This document shows positions 29,836-39,642 of a stretch of DNA of 64,000 bases, piece by piece. This DNA comes from Protonemura montana (Eukaryota; Arthropoda; Insecta; Plecoptera; Nemouridae). Each line of letters opens with the position of its first letter. Position 1 is the stretch's first letter. Below the pieces are notes generated by a model. It saw only the letters and a list, made by a program, of their open reading frames with translations, ran no database searches and had not been told where the DNA came from. The translations under genes were made by a program, and so were the position numbers. The stretch is taken from contig OX387605.1 of assembly GCA_947568835.1 (NCBI GenBank), positions 17,550,418 to 17,614,417 of the forward strand, given 5' to 3'.

Positions 29836-29984
29836 ACGTGTTGGATAGTCGAGAGTCGCATTCGAATGCGCATGGGTTCGACCTCAAGTAATTAGCTAGC
29901 TTCTGTATCTGACTTGATCTGACAGGCATGGGAGTTGGCTGGTCGCGTCCAGAAGCGCCCGTTCAATTCCCCGAGTTATTCCAC
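29836..29984 (+). other. Possible tRNA/SINE relic pair
   Basis: Two B-box-like sites occur close together, GGTTCGACCTC near 29875 and GTTCAATTCCC near 29960. Weak A-box-like sequence lies before each (TGGATAGTCGAG and TGGCTGGTCG). No TSD or tail was identified. Confidence 0.2.
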
Positions 29985-32942
29985 GTATACGATCCTGGAC
30001 CATCCTGGACTGGAGTCGAGCTAAGCGTGTTTTGGTCACGAGCGTATAGTCCCTTCCTTGGCTGGTCGCACCGCATGGCATTCCATATCCACCACCATCG
30101 GGTCCCCCATATCAACGTGTCATCGGGGAGGGGCGAGAGAATAAGCAGCGTAGAGGGAAACTTTCGCCCTGGCAATATCATCTAAGTTGGCTGAATATCG
30201 CTCATGGAAAATTTAATTCGGATATGTAAGGAAAGGAATCTTTTGTTATGTTTGGTAGGAAAAGGATTAACATTTTACGTCTATTTCACTTTTCTTTTCA
30301 TGATGTTTAGTTTTTTTTTCGGAATTGGAGACATCATCGTAGCATTGTTGTGTTTTAAATTTTTTATTGGATGCCAGTATAGTGAGTATAAAAAATGTCT
30401 TTGATGTCCTTTATGATTGAATCATAGAAAGTGCTCATTGCTTAGACTTTTTTTTCCACGCGAAAGTTTCCACAAAGTTTTCACTCCACAAGTGCGGTTT
30501 TATCATCGCTAAGTGACATATTGTTTCAACTAAATTGCTTCGGTTACATGGTTACCCTAATGGGCTGATGCTTGCTGATACCAGCAATGGCTTTGTAGAA
30601 ATGTAAAAAGTTTCATTACATGTCTGAAGCCACGCGGAAGTAGGCTTGCACACTTCGCGTGGTGGAAACTTTCGGGTTCGGTCTCGCCGGGCCGGATGCG
30701 AAATGAAATCGGAGACGCCCGACCCGAGCAAGCGTCGTCGGCGTCGCGTGCATCGCCGTCGTTCTCGTGGCGTCGAACTTCGACGTCGCTGCCGATTTCC
30801 GAGAAATTGTTTGAGTATCAGGATATGGCGTGCCTGGTTCGACAAGTTCTCGCCCTTCGGAACGGGCGTTGTATTTAGAACACTGTTTCGAATCCAGGCG
30901 ATTTAATTGTGCGTGAGATGGTGCAAGCCAGCTTGGGCCTTTTATTCACTTCGTCCAAGCGTGCTATTATTTTGTGCTACTGAGATTGGAAAACTATCAC
31001 GATATGTCAAACTAACAACGGATTCTAAATTAGTTTTATAATTTGCCCTCATTTATGTTGTTCTCATGTTCACTCTTATTTCTGTCCGGTTTCTGATAAC
31101 CTCGTTAGATCTCCATATAATAACTTTATATCCCTTGCGTGCATTAAATTTGGGAGAATCGTGTCAAGTAAGTCTCATTTCTCTGCAATTAATAGCGGCT
31201 TCGTTTGCCGCGGTGTGAAGTGTCCAGTTTTGACCATCGCGTTGGTCGCCGCTTATTCACATAATTTATCAGCTCTCCTAACCGCAGACGTCTAAAAAGC
31301 GCGCGTTTATAATGTATGAGCTGCGGCGCGGGCGAGAAGAACTATGTATGCATTCTATGCTGGTGACTTTCAAATGGATGGCATATAAGTATTGAACTCC
31401 ATGATTTGTGCAGAACACAGGGAGCTAGAAACGTAATGTAACAGGTTTTTGCTTTTAGTTTATCGCACTCTGGTGTCACGAAAGAATCTTTGGAGACCTA
31501 TTTAAACGGAAGATTGATTAGTATGAAAATTCAATTTAGGTAATTATTGTGTTTTTTCTTCACGCTGATCTTATCTAAAAGTTGCGAGTTTGACTTTTAT
31601 TGATCGGTGAAAGTTGATCGTGCACGCGCGTAGCCAACTCACCTGCTCAACTAACTTTTAAGTTAATTATGAAATTTGAGTTGACTTTCGGCAAAGACAG
31701 GCGGATTGGCGCCAACGCCTCTGCAATTGCCATTAATTATTTGATTAGGGAGAAACAGAAGCAATTAGCTTGGTTGTCCTAAGAAGTTCAAGTGGAAGTT
31801 TCAAAGTTCTGGTGGAAGGGCCGGGTCCGCAGACTTCCAGATTACCAAGCAGTGAAAGACGCAGTCTTACCTATGTCTGTGTCAAATCGAAAACTTTTTA
31901 TTCCTTAGAATGTCAGTCATGAAACATTTTTTTTCCAATCTCTCGTTTTTACTGTGTCGAAACAGTTATTGCTATACAATTGTCAGAAATTTTTATCATC
32001 ATTTGATTCCGACTTGCGTTTGACACAAATATGATTCCGAGAAATAGCATTTTCCTTCCCTTCGTGGCTTCATCGTGGACGTTTTCACGACTTACTTTCA
32101 AAACTCCAATTTCTTTTGTTTTAACTGTCGTCGTAATTTCTAAAGAGAGTCGGTATCGACATGACATGCTCTCGCCCAGTAGGTTTTCTTTTTCTTCCTT
32201 TGAGTGTCTCGCAAGTCGCAGTGCGTGAGCTAGAGTCCAGACGCAATGGCGACTAGCCATATTTATTGTAGATCCTGAAGAGCGTCTTGGCGAATTCGTA
32301 TGTAGCATTTTGTTTTCCGCTAGTTTATTGTGTAATCCAGAGAGTTTATGGGAATTCAGATTCGGTAAGAAGGCTACTGTTTTCTGGTCTGAAGGTTTAA
32401 TTTTCTAAAAGTTATTGGCATTTACATTAGGTCGGTAAAACTTATAAAAAACGAGCCCTTTTGAACGAGTTTCCTACACAATAATTTATGATGCCAATTG
32501 AGATATTTCTTTTATGCGACGTTAAATGAAATTTTATCATTAAATTTTGACTATCGCTTTATCAGTATTTTTAAACAGAGTCAACAGAGCTTGACCATAA
32601 TGTGGTGAAACTAGAGTGTCGAGCACGCAGCTACTCGACTTGTTCAAATTAGGGTGCGTTTTCCATCGAATAATGGCGGTTGGTCACCGATTTCGTTGCT
32701 CGTTTTCCTACTTTCACTTCCCTGAACTGCCAGCTTTCAGGAAATATAGAGCAGTCTTTGGCAAAGAAATGGATCTCACCGCGTCTGGTCACCTCAGGCA
32801 CTTGTTAGTTTTTGAGATGAGTAACTTAACTAAGAATAATATCTGTCCGGTGAAATTTGATTGTGAAATGTTAATGTCTAAAAAAACGCAATTATCAAGT
32901 GACTTGTCTGCTGGAGAGATGTTATAAACCAAATCACAAGTA

Positions 32943-33298
32943 GGTGTGCGTTCAGCTCTATGCAGTGAGATAACATGTTTTTCCGACAGAGGCACCACTG
33001 GTTGTTTTGGTTTGATATGCGTGCCACCTGTAATTAAAAAAAAAACATTGCAAATCATCCCCGCTGATGCCCGCCATTTTCCTCTAGGCTTTTGTCGTGC
33101 CAAGATGTTTTGCTAATCGAGCTATTATAAGAATATTTTCCACCAATTATAACAATATTGAGAATCATTTTTCTGATGTAATAAGTTTTTAAAATCCCCA
33201 CACTGGACTGGAATTTAATTCACGAGTTGGTAGCACTGCCGGGGATCACTACTTGGCAGGTATCTTCTCTCGCGGGCTAGACTGTACCGTGAGGGATG
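32943..33298 (-). repeat. Repeat family A, copy 1
   Basis: Read on the minus strand, this matches copies at 34251-34590 and 49112-49876 along most of their length. Shared blocks include an end with TACAGTCTAG and CGCGAGAGAAGATA, then CTACCAACTCGTGAATTAA, AAAATGGCGG and a CGACCGG..GTGCCTC block, closing with CGCTGAACG. The copies differ by many substitutions and small indels, so they are old. About 350 bp, no protein recognised. The family class is unknown, and a non-autonomous element is most likely. Confidence 0.75.
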
Positions 33299-33479
33299 TA
33301 ATAAGAAAGATACATTGGAAATCTCACATAAAATAATATTATCTTTGGTCAACAAATACAAATAGTTCTCTTTCAATTCTCTGCCCCGCCTATCCCATAC
33401 GAATTCAGTTGGATGACTTCACGACTTTTCCCATCAGCTTTGTCACCTGGCTCCCTCTTATTGCCAATATCAGGCTAAT

Positions 33480-33810
33480 TGGTGCGGCTTATCGGTATAT
33501 CCTCGACAGCAGCCGAGTAGCGAGGGGAATCGTCTCCTCTTCCAACTTCAACTTGTAATTCCCGCAGGAGCGACGCCTCAATTCGTCCTTCGGCGGCGTC
33601 CTAATTCCCACACGCATACATCCCTGCGTCCTCTCTCCCCGGCTGCCGGTCCCTATTCGCGAGCACACGCTATCCCGGACTCCAGGAAATAAGATTTCGG
33701 AGACACGAACGAGGAACGGGGAGCAGGGAACAACAAGATTCGTCCATTAGGTATAATATACGTCCCATGTAGGATTGAGGCATTTATAGGCAGAGCCGGG
33801 CCGGCCCGGT
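33480..33810. promoter_or_regulatory. GC-rich, CpG-containing island upstream of the membrane-protein gene
   Basis: Within AT-rich flanks this stretch is conspicuously rich in C, G and CpG, including a GGGCCGGCCC palindrome near 33800. A TATA-like GTATAATATACG lies at 33751-33762. It sits about 5.7 kb before the first modelled exon. A polypyrimidine/CCCGCAG acceptor-like site at 33568 is followed by about 60 codons without a stop, so an exon is an alternative reading. It lies between two inward-facing copies of repeat A. A promoter or 5' UTR exon is an inference only. Confidence 0.25.
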
Positions 33811-34250
33811 GGAGATAGGTACTCACAATAGTACAGTCATTGCCAATTGCTTCCTGAAGGGAAAGCTTTGAGCACTAGTTCAAGGGTTGTTTGTTGAAAA
33901 TCGTTGTTAACTGTGGTCGCTTTTTTCGCAGTGGTTTTTCTGGCACTCTCCCGTGGGAATAGGGAGGATACGCGTACTCGGTATATGATCCTCGTTTGCT
34001 GTCTGTTGGGATCTCCCTTCCCCGGGTTGTGGCAAATCGGGACGGTTTATGTTACACGGTTCTTGATTATAAAACGTACACATCACGCATGATAGAACAA
34101 AAACTAATTTAATGGCAATCAACCAAACTTAATTGATTGATTGATTGTGTATTCCGAGTAAAACTGCTGTTAACATGGAGAGCAAAACATTTTGAGCATA
34201 AACCTGGAATTGAAATGATTCAGTTTGTGCCGAAAATCAGAAGCAGTATT

Positions 34251-34590
34251 TACAGTCTAGCACGCGAGAGAAGATATCAACCTTAGGACTGCCCTTATCA
34301 TTGCTTCCAATTCATGAATAGAGTTTCAGTCGTGATTTCAATGGCGGGATTTAATAATATTTGTTATGTCTGCCAAATAAATCCCAAGATTGTTTCAATT
34401 GGTCGAAATATTCGTACAATTGCTCAAAAAACAAAAGATGGTGGCATGAAAAAGCTTTAGCGCAGAAGCAAAATGGCGGACATCAACCGCGGTAATGTTC
34501 AGTGTTTTTAAAATGACAGTTGGCCCGCGTGTCAACCCAAACGACCGGTTGCGCCTCCACCGGAAACTATGTTCTCTCGCTGAACGTAGT
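34251..34590 (+). repeat. Repeat family A, copy 2
   Basis: Same family as the minus-strand copy ending at 33298 and in opposite orientation, so the two TACAGTCTAG ends face each other across about 950 bp. It has the family's AAAATGGCGGACATCAACCG block and ends in TCTCGCTGAACG. No insertion is visible in this copy, so it serves as the empty-site reference for the interrupted copy near 49.3 kb. Confidence 0.75.
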
Positions 34591-35505
34591 TTAGTTGTTT
34601 GTTTGGATTTCTGAGTTGGGGGAGAGTACACGTAATACAGATAAACCTGACGTCTAATACCGTTGTATGCGTGTACGGCTGTGATAAGAAGAATGACAGA
34701 ATTGACTTTTAAGAAAGCAAACTAACAAATATCGGAGTGGTTCTCTCTCTGGAAGCCTTAAGGGATTGGACAATCCACCAACCCTATACACAGATTACGC
34801 TCCTAAATTGGAATTCATATCCCATAATCCCATTTGGAATGATGAATGCTTTTTGGATGGCCCCAAAAGCATTATTTCTGGCGCGAAGCAATTTTTTAGC
34901 AAAGTCCGCTAAGTGAAAGAAAGGTGGTTGAATAATGGAATATCGCAAGGGGCGGAGTATTTATTTGTGAAAGCCACTTGCTATAAATATCACGCGGTGA
35001 AAAACTTTTCCTTTGCCACCAGAGTATAAAAAATCATGCATTACATTTGGCATGTCAATATACGACGGTAAAACCTAACCTATAAAGACCAAAACTGATA
35101 GAAAATTCACACAGAAAAGTGAGGGCGAAAAATTGATTTAAGGAATATCAGCCGAGCAGGATGCTAGAAGTTCACATGTCCAAGCCCTCGCTGCGCAGTC
35201 CCACGCCCTATTTCTTTATTTTTTGGTGCATTTATCCCAGCTTAGCTTCTCATTCTGTTTTAGTCTATTGGGGTTTCCTGCCTATTTCTTATATAGCCAT
35301 ATATCCCACGTTATAAAGTGCACGTCTGAAATAGCTGCTCTATATAAGCTATGTGGGTCTAATGTTTGGGTTATTCTCGATATACGTTCGATATATCGGC
35401 TGCAGCGGAGTGCGATCAATTCATCGCATAAGAGGTTTATCGAATATCTTCTTAACTCCCCGAGGCCGCCACTCTCATTTCCTCTCGGTCTGCCTCTGCA
35501 CACTA

Positions 35506-35524
35506 CCCCCCCCCCCCCCCCCCC
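35506..35524 (+). repeat. Poly-C tract (19 C)
   Basis: Uninterrupted run of 19 C, the longest of the four G/C homopolymers in the first 36 kb. Confidence 0.95.
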
Positions 35525-35799
35525 AAATAATAAACCATCCTGGTCGGCCACCCCACGTCCTGGTTGCCATCAACTCATGTCACCTAATACAACGCGAAGG
35601 TGGGCAAAAGATTTTGGTAAACACATCCGAACAAATAATTGGATTTTGCTTCACTCCTGGCCTACAACATCTAATTCTCTCCGCTCTGGGACTTTCCTCT
35701 GATTTGTGAAATATTATATCTGTAAGCTTATAACATTTATAAATATAAAGAAGAGCTGTTGAAATTGGAAGCAAACTTTTGTAGGCATTGCGTTTATAC

Positions 35800-36148
35800 G
35801 TAGTCTGAGGGCTAGAGTTAACGCTAAACTTTGAGCAAACGAGCCGGTAACATTTGATAATGGTAGGTGCCACCTGATGGCGCTTGCTACCGACCATTTT
35901 AACAGTACTCTACAGTTAATTAATTACAATTCAACATATCAGAACATATATAGATCAATCGTTAATGTTAGCAAAAATATATATTTATTAATGGTATAGG
36001 TATACCAGTCTCAAAATGCGTGTAATCTGCGAGGAATAATGAATTGAAATTTCTTAAGAATCGAAACGACGGTGACTCTAACTTCTTGCATCCTCCATTT
36101 TTGTTGGTAAAGTAGTCATTTGGCGGTTATTTTTCGAGAAGACAGTTA
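35800..36148 (+). repeat. Repeat family B, copy 2
   Basis: Carries GTCTGAGGGCTAGAGTTAA, TGAGCAAACGAGCCGGTAAC, TGGTAGGTGCCACCTGATGG, GTGTAATCTGCGAGGAATAA and GAAACGACGGTGACTC in the same order and orientation as the copy near 27 kb. An AT-rich stretch in the middle (about 35920-36000) is poorly matched between copies. Confidence 0.75.
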
Positions 36149-36636
36149 TCAGGTAGTAAGGTGTTGGTTCTTGACGGAGGAACTTCCATCCATGACTTAG
36201 TAAAAGAATTGGGATGCACATGAAAAAAAGTGATAATAAAAGTTAGATCAGCGTTTAGTTTTAAACTGCATTCATTCGAATACTGAATGAGCATATCATA
36301 TTGAATCTAAATAAGACACAAATATTTGCTTAATGGTTGCTCAATTCTTTTGTACTCGCGATCAATTTAAATAATATTACAATAAATCAACATAAACGGA
36401 CATGAGTACGAGTCATTGAGGTGTGGGATTTGATGAATCGTTTGTTCAGCAATTGTCTACCGTATTTGTGTTGAGTGCTTTGTGGTGGACTGAGTGAGTG
36501 TTGAGTGGTTTGTTCAAGTGTTATGACAACTCACAGCCTCACAGGTGATATCCTGGACCATGAGGATGCCATCTTGTTTGTCTTTTGCGAACCACACTGT
36601 TCAACTTTTGGATTAATGATAGAAGAAGATTATACG

Positions 36637-36764
36637 CGTTGAAAGAAAAAATAACTTCAACTTTTTGTAAGCCAACATTGGAATGAGCACATAACGTAAG
36701 GATAATAACATAATAATTCGACGGTGATGTGCGGAAAGGAAAAATAACACGTTTCTTTCAACGC
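36637..36764. repeat. Inverted repeat with 13-bp perfect arms
   Basis: GCGTTGAAAGAAA at 36637-36649 is the exact reverse complement of 36752-36764, with about 100 bp between. It might be the ends of a small foldback element, but no flanking duplication was seen. Confidence 0.45.
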
Positions 36765-37160
36765 AATGTCAGTTTGCAACGAAATTGCTGTGTTTATTAT
36801 ATTTGGTGCAAACTTTTTACCTGTCTTAAGAAGAAGTCACGCCGAGAAAATGGTAGCCACAGAATTATTTGAGGAACAGCTGGCATACCTGCAGAATCTA
36901 ACTTAGGTGTAAGCATCCGCATGGTCTATGACACCTTATGGTGTTGAGCCTATTATTGAGATGTTGTTTTCTGGAAAAATAATGGAGCTATTATCCTGTC
37001 GTTATGGATAGCGACCAGATAATCACCTTAAAGTCTTAAACAGATTGGTCCAGATGGCAAAACGATTAGGTTTCTGTCCTCCACTAGATATATATAGATA
37101 TATGTTAGAAAGGTAACCCAATAACAGTTCACAATTGAGTTTTACTGAAACCGACCGATC

Positions 37161-37560
37161 CTATAGACAATAGTACTCACATTGTGTGTTAGTAACTTTG
37201 AAGAAATAAACAAACTTTTGCAACCAATTTGAAGAGGAACAGTTTCGGATTGTTTTCGGATTCCTGCGTTGGAGCTCTGGAAGCAACTGTGATTTTCCAC
37301 CGCAGCGTATGGGGTCTTTTGTCTGGTCCCAAAACTTCTTGCGTGATGTACTCTCAGACTGCCAATCTTGCATCGCGGTCACGTTCACCCAGACCTAATA
37401 AATGCAATTTTGTACTTGCCATTCAAAATTACTTCCACTGTGTTGTAGAATTCCACGATTTTCTTTACATATTCGTGCCCTCTTCTACCCTGTTCAGCCT
37501 GATGACGGCAGTAGAGACAATGTCTTTCCCAGATTTGTGGAGTAAACTTTTGTGACAGGT
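37161..37560 (-). pseudogene. Unrecognised coding-like fragment
   Basis: The minus strand holds two adjoining open stretches in different frames (37161-37388 and 37388-37480) whose residue make-up looks protein-like, for example a YVKKIVEFYN segment. No family is recognised, and no start, splice or polyadenylation context is visible. It may be a decayed fragment of a host gene or transposable element, or chance. Confidence 0.2.
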
Positions 37561-39441
37561 TTTTTTTCTATGCAGTCACATAAATTGAAATGGATGTACG
37601 ATGGAACGATCACAAGAAAAAAACTCAGTGTCTGCAATAGTTTCCATCGCGGTAGCAAAGTTTATACTTTCTTTCTGGTTGAGTAACTCTTTTCGTGTTA
37701 TTTCGGGGTGAGATTGATTTTAAAACGCGACCCTCGATGTTCGCGCTATACTTTTTGCTCTAACTGCAGTGTAGTTGAGGGCTCCCCTAGAGGAATTTTA
37801 TTCCCCGATCATCAGGTCTACCATCCCGTAAAGTGAAAAATCACTGAAATCAACTGGAAAAGAACCTACTTTCAACTTATTTCATAGCCCGAAGGGTGTA
37901 GGGGAATTTGGTCTCTTGGCTTGGTGTAAAGTTGGTATCTAATCTCCTTCACTAGGCTTCAATTCGATTTAAGATTGTAAAAGCCAATCAAGGGTGACAA
38001 AAATGATATGTTACACATTTCAAAATATCTTTTATTATATTACTCGACCCTATCAATTTCAATTTCAATGTACACAAGCTTAAAGAAGATTTGCCTACTT
38101 CACAAGGAAACATAAGACACTCTGCATGATACCACTAATGATATAGTGGACAATTAGCTCAAGCATGTTAAATTCTACTTAGACTAGAGACAATGCTTTC
38201 TTAGAAGGGTGCGTCCAAAGCAAGGAAGTTTGGAGCCAAATTGTCATGTTCATTTCCGGAGTCGCGGCGTGAAGATGGCTAATGAAGATTATTGTCTTGC
38301 TTGTTTCAGCTAAGTCCGCGTAACCAGGCTAATGCCTTGTGTGTCTATTTAATCGTACTTTTACAGTGTACTTAGTTCACTTCGCTTGCACTCTAATGGT
38401 GCTCTGTGCTCTTTATTTCATGAAGCGTAATGCATTTATGTACATAGATAATTGAATAGTCTTTAAACGTATGTTGAACACCAACCACGGTGTTGCGATG
38501 GTCAGTGCCCATTATGAAGAAGACTTACGATTACATTCTCTAGTTTATACCAAGAACTACTCTGCTACCAAAATTGTGCAACCTTTGCGAATGAAATTGT
38601 AGCCAATCTAGCAACTAGCAAGTACTAAATTTCTCCTCAGCTGAGCACAGAAACCGTGGAATTGAAATAATTAGATCTTGTCGGTGCTTTCTTGTCATGA
38701 GATTTGTTTTCTATTCATTCCAAGATGGCATGTCACAGACAGAAACAATTAAACAATTTGCTAATGAGGAATCATATCAATGTCGTTCGCTCTCAGTTTA
38801 ACTTCAGGCAACTTTAATGAAATCACTGTTCAATTGCTAGCGAAGTCAAAGAAAATAGGGAAATTCATTTTGTATTTGAAATGAGTTCACCGATTTCCTG
38901 GATATACACAACGCTATAACCACAACTTGTATGTCATGCACGATAAACCACATAGAAATAAAAGTGATCTCACAGTAGCCAGACACGTTTTGAACTGGAG
39001 CACCAGCTAGTAAATAGTTTATTCAACATCAATCACGTAAATTAAACGAAGTAGGTGCATCAAACTGCATTTAGAATAATTAAATGAATGAAAATGCGTC
39101 CGTGCACTTCAAAATACTTCACATACTTCGCAAGAACCGTGGTATGTTAAACAGCGTTTGACCAAAGCAGGATCCTATATGTACCTCTAGGTAACTACAG
39201 TTCGGGCAGTCAAAACCGCAAACTGCTTCGAGAATTTAAAAACAACTTTTCCAGTAACCAATTCACCGGAAATTCCATTCGTAATTTCCTTTGATTTCCC
39301 AACGGCTATACAGACCAGCATCTCCCTGATCTACTTCAAGCAATAAGCGTCCCACAATATCTTACACTGGCGTCGCCTGTATCGTTTCAGGGAGAGACAG
39401 CTGCAGCGGGTAGATTTGGGGCCTTGGACCAGCACGCCGCC

Positions 39442-39642
39442 ATGTCCACTGATCGGCCGAACGGCCCCGGCTCCCCTGAGCGCCCTGCTCTCTGGGACAT
39501 GGACAGCGCCGATTACGAGTGCGACTGCCCTGGCCCCCCGCCTCAGTTCCGCCTGCCGCCCCCGCCGCGGCCACCTTTCCTCCAGGGGCCCGACTGCTCG
39601 GAAGCACCCCTGCTGGACTTAGAGACTTGTGATGCTGTTCCT
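39442..39642 (+). CDS. Exon 1 as modelled: proline-rich N-terminal (extracellular) part
   Basis: Encodes 67 residues ending in a complete codon (CCT) at a GTGAGT donor. The ATG at 39442 sits in a near-ideal context (GCCGCCATG). The same frame is open further upstream, through an AG at 39389-39390 and back to a TGA at 39292. The exon may therefore start at 39391 and be internal, with earlier exons outside the modelled gene. In favour of an internal exon: no signal peptide is present, and a YECDCP segment (residues 25-30) resembles the C-x-C end of an EGF-like fold whose first half would lie upstream. In favour of a start: the strong initiation context, and an anchor helix that could insert without a signal peptide. 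The segment is rich in proline (PPP runs near residues 32-45) and has four cysteines. Confidence 0.8.

Larger units (their letters stand above)
7117..32942. other. Long gene-free AT-rich stretch
   Basis: No gene was recognised. It holds CpG-rich patches (about 10255-10380, 11100-11240, 11590-11680, 30640-30880), three G/C homopolymers, the 60-bp tandem duplication, a 20-base-scale T run at about 17650, the first repeat B copy, an AC microsatellite and weak tRNA-like relics near 29.3-30.0 kb. It could be intergenic or a very long 5' intron. Confidence 0.6.
34591..39390. other. Non-coding stretch upstream of exon 1
   Basis: Contains a 19-C run, the second repeat B copy, the 13-bp inverted repeat and the coding-like fragment at 37.2-37.5 kb. 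No TATA box or initiator convincingly marks a transcription start just before exon 1. Confidence 0.6.

Noticed and set aside
30646-30906. Arg-rich frames resembling basic nuclear proteins
   Set aside because: The Arg runs follow from CGTCG-type repeats read in frame. Both strands give the same kind of peptide.
32789-33103. 104-codon minus-strand frame as a possible gene
   Set aside because: Most of it lies in repeat A copy 1, and the frame is not kept in the other two copies.
35223-35702. 159-codon plus-strand frame
   Set aside because: Proline run comes from the 19-C homopolymer, and an overlapping frame of similar length exists. No recognisable domain.
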